From Bacillus_BD oryzisoli_A (GTDB lineage: Bacteria; Bacillota; Bacilli; Bacillales; Cytobacillaceae), in NCBI RefSeq assembly GCF_043641075.1, contig NZ_JBHZRC010000002.1:124001-188000 (forward strand): a DNA stretch of 64,000 bases. The letters are read 5' to 3'. The translations under genes and the position numbers were made by a program. This document shows, one piece after another, positions 34,676 to 43,788 of this stretch. The notes under the pieces are model-generated. The model was not told the DNA's origin, did not search any database, and saw only the letters and a list, made by a program, of their open reading frames with translations. Every line of letters starts with the position of its first letter. Position 1 is the first letter of the stretch.

Positions 34676-36016
34676 TTATTTAACAGGATGTTTTAAGCGA
34701 ATCAGCCCTTTACCATCGCTGTATTCTACGTGCGTCCCAAATGGTGCGGATAACTCTCCTAAATAGTCAATAATCTGTTCTCCTAACTCACCTTCAGCAA
34801 GCCTTGGAATGCCGCCGGTCGTGCGTGGTTTATGATCCATCGTTACTGGATAAAGGACTAGTTCGGTAAATTCTCCTGTCTCATTAAACGTACACACAGG
34901 AATGATAGAGCCGAATACTTTCACAGCAAAATGTCCACCAGGCGGATTTAATGGTTTTGGTAAGGCATCACGGGCATCGAAACCGTCTGCCGTTGTCGCT
35001 TGGCCATTCTTTAACTCTGGTTCATAGCCAGGTCTGGCAAAGAAATCAGCCGGAAGCCTTGTGACGGTGCTGCTCATGGCAAAGAAATCACCTGGATCGT
35101 AAAAGATTGGTTTGCCGTTATAAATTTCAATTCCTCTTAACGGCGCATGGCTGCCCTGTCCGACAAAGACACTTGCACCTGCATCAATACAAGACTTGGC
35201 AAAGGATTGGACAAACTCTGCCGGTACATTTAAACCTTTTTCCGGATGCATTTCGTGACTATGCAGGGCGACAATCACATGATCTGCTTGTCTTGCAGCC
35301 TCTTTGATTGCTTTTAGATTCCCTGCTGCATCGTCCTCGTCCACTACAGTTGTAATCCCCGGTTCATCCCTTTCGACAAAGCGCTGAATCGCCATCATCA
35401 ATCCAGGCGGATTAAAATACCATTCCTTCCCGTTGTTGGAGATTCCCCAGCCCATCTTATAAGCAAGATCCTTCACCGTTTCAATGATGGTACGGTCTGC
35501 ACTAAAGTAATGACGAAGTGGATTCAGACCCGGTCTGCCCTTCACATCCTGCCTTGTTTCCCCTGCTCTTGCCCAGCCGGTGAACGTAGAACTCATTGAA
35601 ATGAGTGCAACTCTTCCCTTGGCTGTCTCAAGATATTTCGGTTCCCGAGCTTCTCCCAGATTTCTGCCTGTTCCCGCGTGTACAAGACCTGCTTCATCAA
35701 GAGCTTTCCATGTAGAGAATAGACCTCCGTAGGAATAATCTAAGCAATGGTTTGATGCATGGGAAACCATATCAAATCCTGCCCATTTCAATTCATCAGC
35801 CACAAAACGTGGTGAGCGCATCCACGTCCAACCGGCCTCAGCTGCAGGGTAGACTTCAGGTCCATCATAATCATGAATATTAGACTCAAAATGGGTATAG
35901 GATACATCAGCATTTCTAAGTACATTGACTAATGATAGAAATCCTGGATCTTGTTGAACGGAAATCCGGCGGTTGATAATAGAATCACCTGTCACAGCTA
36001 TTTTAAAATCCTTCAT
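34676..36016 (-). CDS. CapA-like metallophosphatase-fold protein 1 (cytosolic)
   Basis: 446 aa from MKDFKIAVTGDS with GGAGG six bases upstream. CapA/PgsA (PGA_cap) pattern: TGDSIINRR near 8, ASNHCLDYSYGG (metal Asn-His) near 93, ALISMSSTFTGWA, VIVALHSHEMHPEK near 245, VFVGQGSHAPLRGIEIYNGKPIFYDPGDFF near 280. No signal peptide or membrane anchor, unlike the capsule protein. Family knowledge: the fold belongs to calcineurin-like phosphoesterases; reactions of the soluble relatives are not established. It is one of two tandem paralogues after etfA in the catabolic operon, suggesting an intracellular hydrolytic step on a substrate or conjugate. Confidence 0.82.
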   Translation of the reverse strand: MKDFKIAVTGDSIINRRISVQQDPGFLSLVNVLRNADVSYTHFESNIHDYDGPEVYPAAEAGWTWMRSPRFVADELKWAGFDMVSHASNHCLDYSYGGLFSTWKALDEAGLVHAGTGRNLGEAREPKYLETAKGRVALISMSSTFTGWARAGETRQDVKGRPGLNPLRHYFSADRTIIETVKDLAYKMGWGISNNGKEWYFNPPGLMMAIQRFVERDEPGITTVVDEDDAAGNLKAIKEAARQADHVIVALHSHEMHPEKGLNVPAEFVQSFAKSCIDAGASVFVGQGSHAPLRGIEIYNGKPIFYDPGDFFAMSSTVTRLPADFFARPGYEPELKNGQATTADGFDARDALPKPLNPPGGHFAVKVFGSIIPVCTFNETGEFTELVLYPVTMDHKPRTTGGIPRLAEGELGEQIIDYLGELSAPFGTHVEYSDGKGLIRLKHPVK

Positions 36017-36174
36017 AGGACACCTCCATTGAATATATGTATCGAAACACATTTGCGGTAAGATGCCAGGCAGCAGCAAAAGATACGTGCTGCTTTGAAA
36101 ACCTGACATCTTAGCGAATGAGTTAGTATTACTTATATAGTAGAATGATTGTTGGACACTGGAAGTCTAAAAAT

Positions 36175-37293
36175 CTATTCTTTAGATTCGATTAAAACTT
36201 CATCCCCGTCCCAGCTGAACTTGACATTTAGGTTTTCACTATTGGAAATATCTTCAATATAATTAAACACACCCTGACCTAATGAATCGTCATTTACTAC
36301 AATTTCCGGTTCACAATTATTGTTGATATAACATGGAATATACGTAACCTTTTTAATTTCTCCATCCTCAATATAGGCCTTGGCAATCATCGTGTTTCTT
36401 GCCTCACGGGAAACATAGCCCTTTGGCATCTCTGGATCAGCGGTCACATTATATCTCTCTAATAATCCTGTCGGCGGTCCTCCTGGTCCATCGGCCGTAC
36501 CAGGTCCGATTTCTGCTGCAAAATTCCCTGTAGAGTAGAAAATGGCTTTCCCTTTATACATTTCAATTCCTTTAGCAATATGGGTATGTGTTCCAAGAAT
36601 TAAATCTGCTCCAGCATCAATTGCCGCATGACCGACTTCATGGCAATACATTGGTATGACGCGCGGAATCATATGCTGGCCCCAGTGATAGGACACGACG
36701 ACGACATCTACTTCCTGCTTTAGCTTTTTAATATCTTTGACCATTGCCTCTAAATCTTCTTTATAGGCCATTGACACAATCCTTGGTGGTGTTCCAGGTT
36801 GATAGTCAATCTGATCATAAATGGTCCAAATACGTACAGGGGCGAGACCTGATTTTTTCGCATCGGCTTCAAAGCCTTTCGGATGTACGCAGGAGTAGGC
36901 TAAAAAGCCAACCTTTGTCCCTTCTCGATCTATAATCACTGGTTTTCTTGCTTCCTCAATATTTCTACCCACACCGCAATATGGAAGATTGACCTCATCT
37001 AATTTCTCCATCGTGTCAATTAAATTTTCTCTGCCCCAGTCTACCGTGTGATTATTTGCTAATGAGAGGACATCAAAACCTCCATAAAGCAAGGCTGGAA
37101 TGTTTCTGCTGGCAGAATAAGTAGCGCTGCCGCGAATTGCATAACCAATATCAGAATAGGTTTGATCACAATTAGCAAAGGTAATATCCCCTGAGCGCAT
37201 CACTTCAGCTACATGCTGAAATATCGTTTCTGGTTCTTCTCGGTCAATAATGACATCTCCAACACCAAGGACCGTAATCGGTTTCTTTGACAT
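36175..37293 (-). CDS. CapA-like metallophosphatase-fold protein 2 (cytosolic)
   Basis: 372 aa from MSKKPITVLGVGDV with GGAGG in front. Same fold as its neighbour: GVGDVIIDR near 9, SLANNHTVDWG near 80 (metal Asn-His), VVVVSYHWGQHMIP near 190, LILGTHTHIAKGIEMYKGKAIFYSTGNFA near 230-258. It has no signal peptide. It is shorter than paralogue 1 and clearly diverged from it. Both lie between the electron-transfer genes and the sensor kinase. Why a catabolic operon needs two such proteins is unknown; heteromer formation is possible. Confidence 0.82.
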   Translation of the reverse strand: MSKKPITVLGVGDVIIDREEPETIFQHVAEVMRSGDITFANCDQTYSDIGYAIRGSATYSASRNIPALLYGGFDVLSLANNHTVDWGRENLIDTMEKLDEVNLPYCGVGRNIEEARKPVIIDREGTKVGFLAYSCVHPKGFEADAKKSGLAPVRIWTIYDQIDYQPGTPPRIVSMAYKEDLEAMVKDIKKLKQEVDVVVVSYHWGQHMIPRVIPMYCHEVGHAAIDAGADLILGTHTHIAKGIEMYKGKAIFYSTGNFAAEIGPGTADGPGGPPTGLLERYNVTADPEMPKGYVSREARNTMIAKAYIEDGEIKKVTYIPCYINNNCEPEIVVNDDSLGQGVFNYIEDISNSENLNVKFSWDGDEVLIESKE

Positions 37294-37325
37294 AGTCTCT
37301 CCTCCACTTTTCCACTTTGTATTTA

Positions 37326-38315
37326 TTAGGCTTGTGGGACACTTTCTAAAAGGGCTGGAACAACATCCATAATGTCCCCCACGATTCCGCAATCTGCTAC
37401 CCTGAAAATAGGAGCATTCGGATCGTTATTAATCGCAATGATATATTGTGAATCGACCATCCCTGCCACATGCTGGGATGCTCCTGAGATCCCTAACGCA
37501 ATATAGATTTTTGGACGGACAATCCGGCCTGAAATCCCCACATGGCATTCATGCGGCAGCCATCCCATATCTGTAATCGGCCGGGAGCCGCTCACTGTTC
37601 CATTCAGCTTTTCAGCCAATTGCCTTGCTAACTCAATATTTTCTTTCGTTCCAATTCCTCTACCGACAGACACTAGGATATCTGCTTTTGTGATATCAAT
37701 TCCTTCAATAGTAGGACTAAGTATGGATAAAATTTTGGCTCGGACATCATCAGCCTGTTGGGTTGGCTGGACAGCGATGACTTTAGCCGGCAGAAAACTT
37801 CCTTCGATTGGCGGTAAGTAATTTTTCTGTATACTTGCAATCAGCGGTAATTCATTTACCTCAATTTTGGCAAATACATCACCGTTAAACATTGGTCTTG
37901 TTACAAACAGACTGTCATTTTCATGAGTGATATCAACACAATTGCTGAGTAAGCTTGTCCCTAATCGTTTGGATAAAATCGGTCCTAACTCCATTCCTAA
38001 ATACGTATAGCCGACAAGTAATAAGGAAGGTTTTTGTTCATTCATGAATTTCGTAACGGTATTCACATAGACTTCAGGGTGATAGGGCTCAAACTCTTCA
38101 TGATCCAAGACATAGATTTGATTAAAGCCTTTATCTGATAATTGCTGGACAGGAGCTTCAAGGTCATGCCCTAGGATCAGTGCATTTAGCTCACAGCCCC
38201 ACTCGTCGGCAAGCTGTCTTGCGCGGCTTGCCATTTGCAGGGCTAATGTATCCAGTTCACCATTTTTTGCTTCTGCTAATATGAAGATATTCTTATAATC
38301 CTTATCTAGCTGCAT
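37326..38315 (-). CDS. etfA: Electron transfer flavoprotein alpha subunit
   Basis: 329 aa, full length. The C-terminal FAD domain is clear: VSVGRGIGTKENIELA near 215, GSRPITDMGWLPHECHVGISGR near 243, and GISGASQHVAGM then IAINNDPNAPIFRVADCGIVGD. Start ATG at 38313-38315 lies inside the end of etfB (overlap 14 bases) behind GAGGAGG. It accepts electrons from a flavin dehydrogenase with EtfB and passes them to a quinone reductase; here the flavoprotein at 39090 and the FadF-like protein are the natural partners. Confidence 0.95.
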   Translation of the reverse strand: MQLDKDYKNIFILAEAKNGELDTLALQMASRARQLADEWGCELNALILGHDLEAPVQQLSDKGFNQIYVLDHEEFEPYHPEVYVNTVTKFMNEQKPSLLLVGYTYLGMELGPILSKRLGTSLLSNCVDITHENDSLFVTRPMFNGDVFAKIEVNELPLIASIQKNYLPPIEGSFLPAKVIAVQPTQQADDVRAKILSILSPTIEGIDITKADILVSVGRGIGTKENIELARQLAEKLNGTVSGSRPITDMGWLPHECHVGISGRIVRPKIYIALGISGASQHVAGMVDSQYIIAINNDPNAPIFRVADCGIVGDIMDVVPALLESVPQA

Positions 38316-39066
38316 CAGCAATCCTCCTCATTAAGACAGTTGAAATTTCTTCAAGGTTTCCCTCAATGATTTCACAAGCATCATTGACTGGAGGGTCAAA
38401 TAGATCTACAATGCGAAACGCATTAGAATTCTTGTGTTCCGTCAATCCCAGACTATCAAGTGTCATAGATTCCACTTTCTTTTTTCGCGCCTGCAGAACT
38501 TTCATGACGGATGCTTGACTAATTGGTCTTGTTGTCGATTGAACGGATATTAATGAAGGAAATGGTAAACCAAGCACTTCATATTGACCTTGCCCAAGCT
38601 CAGATGTTGCCTTTATCATTGACTGATCCTCATCATATTCAATGTTTGTAACAACAAAAGCATGGGGCAGCTGTAACTCTTCAGCCAGCAGCATGGCTGT
38701 CTTAGCCGTCATCGCATCACTGGATTCGACACCGGTTAAGACAAGATCACACTCCAGCTGTTCAATAGCTTTTGCTAAAATCTCTGCAGCATCATCGGCT
38801 TGGTCAGAGCTGACCCGAATGACTCGGTCAGCCCCCTTTGCCATTGATTGATATAACATTTCCTGGGACGTTAAACCACCAACGGTTAAGACAATAACCT
38901 CTGCACCGTATTCTTTTTTTAGAAATAAGGCCTCTTCTAAAGCGGCTTCATCGGATTCATTCATTACTAACGCACTGCTGTCATAGTTGATTTTCTTGTT
39001 TTGTTCATCATATTCCAGATTGTCAACCCATGTTGGAACCGCTTTGCTGCACACTACAACACGCAT
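38302..39066 (-). CDS. etfB: Electron transfer flavoprotein beta subunit
   Basis: 254 aa. MRVVVCSKAVPTWVDNLEYD at the N-terminus, the AMP-binding GAEVIVLTVGG near 54, GADRVIRVSSDQADDA near 78, and the ETF-beta signature region VFNI-like replaced by VTNIEYDEDQSMIKATSELGQGQYEVLGLPFPSLISVQ. It is smaller at the recognition loop than housekeeping EtfB, typical of catabolic paralogues. Follows the flavoprotein gene by 23 bases and overlaps etfA. Confidence 0.93.
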   Translation of the reverse strand: MRVVVCSKAVPTWVDNLEYDEQNKKINYDSSALVMNESDEAALEEALFLKKEYGAEVIVLTVGGLTSQEMLYQSMAKGADRVIRVSSDQADDAAEILAKAIEQLECDLVLTGVESSDAMTAKTAMLLAEELQLPHAFVVTNIEYDEDQSMIKATSELGQGQYEVLGLPFPSLISVQSTTRPISQASVMKVLQARKKKVESMTLDSLGLTEHKNSNAFRIVDLFDPPVNDACEIIEGNLEEISTVLMRRIADAAR

Positions 39067-39089
39067 TCTATCACTCCTTTATCAGTCAA

Positions 39090-40574
39090 TTAATTTGTTT
39101 TCACCATTCCATCAGCAAGAGCAGCATGCTTCCCAGCCTTACGTCCTAACACTAAATTACGTACAATTCCAGAGCCGCCTGGATAGTTTCCAATATAGAA
39201 GCCTCCAACCAATTCACCATTTGCATACAATCCTTTGATCGGCTTATCTGTTACATCCAGCACCTGCCCGTTTTTGTTGACCTTTACTCCACCGAAGGTA
39301 AAAGTGATTCCGGAAGTAACCGGATAGGCTCTAAATGGAGCTTTATCAATTTTTTGCGCCCAGTTGGATTTATTAATCGCAAGACCTTTTGTTTGCTTTC
39401 CATCACGTTCAGCTTGATTAAATGGACCTTCCTGAACGGCCGCATTATATTCCTCCACCGTCTTTTTCAAGGCCTCTACAGAAATATCCAGCATTTCCGC
39501 AAGTTCTTCAATCGTATTGGCCTCTACTGGTGTTTGGTGGGAATAATCACTCATTAAGTGGTCAAATACCTTTGAATCAAAGATTTGGAAGGCCACTCCA
39601 TTCGGCTGGTCACGAGTGATTCTGCCTAATTTAGCATACGTATAGCCGTGGAAATCCTCGCCTTCATCAAAGAAGCGCTCTCCATTTGTGTTGACTAAAA
39701 TACCATACGTATAAGACTTACGGTCAGTACTTAAACCGCCGCCTACATCCGCAGCACTAAGATCAATTTGCGTACAATGGGATCCGCTCCATTCACCTGC
39801 AGCTTGAGCCCCTACTTCTAATGCCATTTTGATTACTTCACCCGTATTGTGCTTAGAGCCTCTTACCTTTACCAAATCCCAGCCTTTGCCTAAATATTTG
39901 GCACGCATTTCGGCATTAGCAGAGAAGCCGCCTGCTGCAATAATCACCGAGTTGGCGTAAATATCTTGACCTTCACCCTTGCTCTTAGTTCTTACGCCGC
40001 AAACCGCTCCATCCTCATCGATTAAAAGCTTTGTGGCACTTGTATCAAAGCGGACCTTTACTCCTTTTTTGATAGCTATTTCAATCATTGAATCAACAAA
40101 GCCTTCTCCGCCGCCTTTTACATTTAAAGGAATCGCACCTTGCGTAAATACCATTCGTTCGCCTACTCTTGTTGCCATTTCATAGTTAACGTCCCATCCA
40201 ATATTTAAGGAATCTACCCATTTAAAGGCATTATTGGATTCCTTGACAACCATTTCGGTTAAGGCAATATCAGCCCTACCGTTTGTTACACGCATGATAT
40301 CGGAATAGAATTCATCCTCTGTGTATTCATTCACGTCAATTAATTGACGTTGACTTTCTGGAATCCCCGTCATATAGTCATATAGCTCCGCATTTCCTTT
40401 GTGGACAATTCGGAAGCCGCCGCCTGTATAACGTCCGTTACCGCCGGCTTCATGTTTCGGAGCTTTTTCTAGCATGAGAACTCTTGCCCCTTTTTCAGCT
40501 GCTGTGATAGCTGAAGCAGATGCAGCAATCCCTGCACCGATTACGACGACATCAAATTGTTCTTTTTGTTTCAT
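39090..40574 (-). CDS. FAD-dependent dehydrogenase, fumarate reductase/TcuA-like
   Basis: 494 aa. N-terminal dinucleotide site VVIGAGIAASASAITAAEKGARVLMLEK, followed by the family block GGNGRYTGGGFR near 45, and the C-terminal FGGVKVNKNGQVLDV then GLYANGELVGGFYIGNYPGGSGI. It is nearest by eye to tricarballylate dehydrogenase TcuA and 3-ketosteroid-dehydrogenase-like flavoproteins that desaturate carboxylates. No heme or secretion signal. Neighbouring ETF genes suggest that electrons go to ETF. A dehydrogenation that makes or rearomatises a ring is a possible role (inference). Confidence 0.85.
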   Translation of the reverse strand: MKQKEQFDVVVIGAGIAASASAITAAEKGARVLMLEKAPKHEAGGNGRYTGGGFRIVHKGNAELYDYMTGIPESQRQLIDVNEYTEDEFYSDIMRVTNGRADIALTEMVVKESNNAFKWVDSLNIGWDVNYEMATRVGERMVFTQGAIPLNVKGGGEGFVDSMIEIAIKKGVKVRFDTSATKLLIDEDGAVCGVRTKSKGEGQDIYANSVIIAAGGFSANAEMRAKYLGKGWDLVKVRGSKHNTGEVIKMALEVGAQAAGEWSGSHCTQIDLSAADVGGGLSTDRKSYTYGILVNTNGERFFDEGEDFHGYTYAKLGRITRDQPNGVAFQIFDSKVFDHLMSDYSHQTPVEANTIEELAEMLDISVEALKKTVEEYNAAVQEGPFNQAERDGKQTKGLAINKSNWAQKIDKAPFRAYPVTSGITFTFGGVKVNKNGQVLDVTDKPIKGLYANGELVGGFYIGNYPGGSGIVRNLVLGRKAGKHAALADGMVKTN

Positions 40575-40656
40575 GATATATTTCTCCCTTCGGTTACCTT
40601 ATTATTTTTACTGAATTTTCTGAAATATAAAGTTAAATTCATCCTCTTCACTTACG

Positions 40657-41961
40657 CTAACTTTTCATCGATTCTGGCAGCCATAGGACAATTTCTGGGA
40701 ATGCCACCAATATTCCAAGGAAAATCACCATGATGACAAAGAACGGCATCGAACCACGGAAGATTTTTGACATCGGTACATCCTGAACGGCTCCTGCTAA
40801 GGCGAACACAACCATCCCGAGCGGTGGTGTGATATAGCTCATCTCAATTGTAATAACGAGTAAAATTCCGAAAAGAATCGGGTCAACACCTATGGATTCA
40901 ATGACTGGAAATATTAGTGGCAGCGTTAATAGAATCATCGCTAAGGAATCCAAGACACAGCCTAAAAGGATATACATTAGTAGAATCATAATTAAGATCC
41001 CTGTACTGCCTAAAGGAAGACTTGTAAAAAATTCTGCTAACATAGTCGTCACACCGCTAATGGTCATAAACTCACCAAAAATCATCGCACCCATAACAAT
41101 GAGTAAAATCATAGCTGTTGTAAGGACAGTGTCTTTGAGTCCTGCAAGAATGGCAGGCATATCAAATCCTTTTAACATCACAAGCGTAACCAGGGCAAAG
41201 AATGCACCAATTCCTCCCGCTTCAGATGAAGAAAAGATACCGCCCCAAATTCCTCCTAGTACAAGAAAGACTAAGAGAAAAGGCATCCATAGAGATTTGG
41301 ATGAAGCTAGAATTTCACTTAAGGTTGATTTCTCAGAAGCTGGTCCAAGTTCCGGCTTTACTTTACACTGAACATAGATCCCTAACATAAACATCGCTGA
41401 TAGCAGTAACCCTGGAATGATTCCACCAATAAACAGGGAACCAATCGAAGCACCTGTCATAATTGAATACACAATCATTGGGGTACTTGGAGGGAGTAGT
41501 ATGCCTAATGTTCCTCCAGCAGCAATGGCCCCTAATGATAATTTGTCATCGTATTTGTATTGCCGCATCGATGGCAGGGAAACTCTTGTCATCGTCAAAG
41601 AAGTGGCTAGGCTAGAGCCGGTACAAGCGGCAAAAAGTGTACAGGTTGCCACCGTGCCCATCGCAAGTCCTCCCGGTAAGCGGCCAATTGTTTTCTGAAC
41701 GGCACCAAATGATTTTGTCATCATGCCGGAATGGGAAAGCCATTCTCCCATTAATACGAACAGCGGAAGAACACTAAAGGTGTAACTAGCAACCGTTGAA
41801 TAAGGTACCCTCCCCAACTGATTTAACGCTCCATCTATGCCGGATATCATCGCAAAACCGCCAAATCCTACAAATGCCATCCCAAGGCCTAACGGCATTC
41901 CTAGAAACAATAGAGCAAACATGACAAAGAATCCAATGATCCCAATGATTGCTGGATCCAT
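40657..41961 (-). CDS. dctM: TRAP transporter large membrane subunit
   Basis: 434 aa, about 12 helices, DctM pattern: AIIGIIGFFVMFALLFLGMPLGLGMAFVG at the start, the GRLPGGLAMGTVATCTLFAACTGSSLA motif near 90, GTLGILLPPSTPMIVY near 140 and SYITPPLGMVVFALAG near 385. Start is ATG 41959-41961 or the ATG just upstream; GGTGGTGAGA lies before both. The transporter uses an ion gradient to import an organic acid delivered by DctP. It stands before the flavoprotein gene, 82 bases away. Confidence 0.93.
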   Translation of the reverse strand: MDPAIIGIIGFFVMFALLFLGMPLGLGMAFVGFGGFAMISGIDGALNQLGRVPYSTVASYTFSVLPLFVLMGEWLSHSGMMTKSFGAVQKTIGRLPGGLAMGTVATCTLFAACTGSSLATSLTMTRVSLPSMRQYKYDDKLSLGAIAAGGTLGILLPPSTPMIVYSIMTGASIGSLFIGGIIPGLLLSAMFMLGIYVQCKVKPELGPASEKSTLSEILASSKSLWMPFLLVFLVLGGIWGGIFSSSEAGGIGAFFALVTLVMLKGFDMPAILAGLKDTVLTTAMILLIVMGAMIFGEFMTISGVTTMLAEFFTSLPLGSTGILIMILLMYILLGCVLDSLAMILLTLPLIFPVIESIGVDPILFGILLVITIEMSYITPPLGMVVFALAGAVQDVPMSKIFRGSMPFFVIMVIFLGILVAFPEIVLWLPESMKS

Positions 41962-42037
41962 CATTCTCACCACCATAAATTTTTATCACAGCATGACATG
42001 TTCACATGTATCTGTGTTTGAAAGGTTATTTAATTGT

Positions 42038-42649
42038 TCATTCTTGAGGCGATGGAACTGCTTCACTTTCATTTAGGCTACCTTGAAAGTTGGTACCTTT
42101 TCCAAATGCCAATTTAATTGAAGCATATAACCATGTACAAAGCTGTATTGCTAATAAAGCACTGCCAAAAGCAGCAAAGGCAATAAAGGGCATAAGCTCC
42201 CATCCATAATAGCTTGTTGTTGGTCCTGGTGGATTATTTATGATATTGACTGCTCTCTCTCCCAATTGCCATGAAATCAAAAACACAATAAAGATACTGA
42301 GAATGGAGGTGAAAATGTCCACATATCCCTTTAGGACTGTTGAGAATCGATTGTATAGGAAATCAATCCGTACATGTTTGTTTTCCGTAGCCCCATAGGC
42401 AAAACTGCTAAATACCATGATGATCATCATGATCTCGATGATATCTGTTGAGCCATCAATCGGCATATTGAAAAAATAACGACCGCCAACATCGATGGTA
42501 ACGAGGATAACCATTCCCATGAGTACTACCATCCCTAAATAACTCCAATATCGAGTTAACCGGTTAATCATATTCGGTTTGCTTGGACTAGAGGATAAAT
42601 CTGCCGGCTCAACAGGACGATTTTTATCCGGAATAATCGTTGATTTCAT
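42038..42649 (-). CDS. dctQ: TRAP transporter small membrane subunit
   Basis: 203 aa, four membrane helices. DctQ features: MVILVTIDVGGRYFFNMPIDGSTDIIEIMMIIMVFSSFAYG near 42-85, NKHVRIDFLYNRF, and WQLGERA. The N-terminal 30 residues are polar (DKNRPVEPADLSSSPSKP), longer than usual. Lies between dctP and dctM. Confidence 0.9.
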   Translation of the reverse strand: MKSTIIPDKNRPVEPADLSSSPSKPNMINRLTRYWSYLGMVVLMGMVILVTIDVGGRYFFNMPIDGSTDIIEIMMIIMVFSSFAYGATENKHVRIDFLYNRFSTVLKGYVDIFTSILSIFIVFLISWQLGERAVNIINNPPGPTTSYYGWELMPFIAFAAFGSALLAIQLCTWLYASIKLAFGKGTNFQGSLNESEAVPSPQE

Positions 42650-42689
42650 CCATTTACCTCCAACATCATTTTTTAGTCCTTTTACACAT

Positions 42690-43727
42690 TTATTGTCCAG
42701 TGGCTTCCCGCATAGACTTTAATGCCGCTTTACCTGGATAGCCTTGTTTTTCAAGCTCTTCTGCATGCTTTTCCGCTACATTTTTTGTTGCCTCATGCCA
42801 TCTTTTTTGTTCTTCCTCTGATAGGGTATAGACTTCCATTAAGCCTTCTTTCTCAAGCTTGTCCCACAATTCTTTATCCATTTCCTCTACGCGCTTCAGC
42901 TCCGCTGCCGTTACTTTATCTACAGATTTTTGTACCGTTTCCTGTAATTCAGGGGATAAAGAATCCCATGTTTCTTTATTCATCAGTAAGGTAAAAGTAG
43001 CTTCATATAATGGTAGTTTGAGCGCATAATCAGCTGTTTCATATAATTTTCGGTCATGGATATTATCGATACCTGTCAGTGTTCCATCAATTACACCACG
43101 ATCAAGACTCATGTACACTTCTGAACCAGAAATTGTTACTCCAGATGCCCCTAACGCTGAAAGAGTTTCTGCCTGCGTTGAAGATACAGCTCTTATCTTC
43201 AACCCTTTTAGATCTTCCATTTTTTCAACCTTTTTATCACGAAGGAAAAGATGACTAGCAGAAATGGGCACATAGCCAAGTACTTTAAAATTATCTGTCA
43301 ATTCCGCCAGATGACCTTCTTTTTCCCACTTTTTAAGTACCTCTAATGTTGTCCCTGGGTCTGTTACCTCAAAGGGAAGCGCTATCATATTTGTCACAGG
43401 CATACGGGAAGTGTTATAACCTTCTGCCGTGTACGTCATTTGGACCGTATTATCCTTCACCATATCCCATGCTTCCGTCGGCTTTCCAAGTGTATCTTCA
43501 TGGATGGTCATCTTAATCGCACCGTCTGTACGCTGATCCAGCTCATCTTTTAATTGATGGAGCACTCCATTCATATTATGGCCAGCTGGAAAGCTTGAAG
43601 TAATGGTCCAATTATAGCTTTTACTGCTTCCACCCTCTCCGCTTGAGGATGTGGATGAGGAAGAACAGGCTGCCAGTAATGAGAACATCATTAAGAATAC
43701 TAAAATGACAAAGAAACGCTTTTTCAT
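42690..43727 (-). CDS. dctP: TRAP transporter substrate-binding lipoprotein
   Basis: 345 aa. Lipoprotein signal MKKRFFVILVFLMMFSLLAAC with Cys 21, then a serine-rich linker. DctP fold: WTITSSFPAGHNMNGVL, VQMTYTAEGYNTSRMPVTNMIALPF near 95, MEDLKGLKIRAVSSTQAETLSALGASGVTI near 165, MSLDRGVIDGTLTGIDNI near 208. An Arg in KIRAVS is the usual carboxylate anchor, so the ligand is expected to be an organic acid. First gene of the TRAP set, 61 bases after the P450. Confidence 0.93.
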   Translation of the reverse strand: MKKRFFVILVFLMMFSLLAACSSSSTSSSGEGGSSKSYNWTITSSFPAGHNMNGVLHQLKDELDQRTDGAIKMTIHEDTLGKPTEAWDMVKDNTVQMTYTAEGYNTSRMPVTNMIALPFEVTDPGTTLEVLKKWEKEGHLAELTDNFKVLGYVPISASHLFLRDKKVEKMEDLKGLKIRAVSSTQAETLSALGASGVTISGSEVYMSLDRGVIDGTLTGIDNIHDRKLYETADYALKLPLYEATFTLLMNKETWDSLSPELQETVQKSVDKVTAAELKRVEEMDKELWDKLEKEGLMEVYTLSEEEQKRWHEATKNVAEKHAEELEKQGYPGKAALKSMREATGQ

Positions 43728-43788
43728 CTTTTATTAACCCCCTAATAGTATGAAATTCTCGTAAACTCTTACCTCTCTTCCAGCCCTT

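Noticed and set aside
34676..37293. Poly-gamma-glutamate capsule locus
   Set aside because: No capB, capC or capE genes, and the two CapA-like proteins have no signal peptide or anchor.
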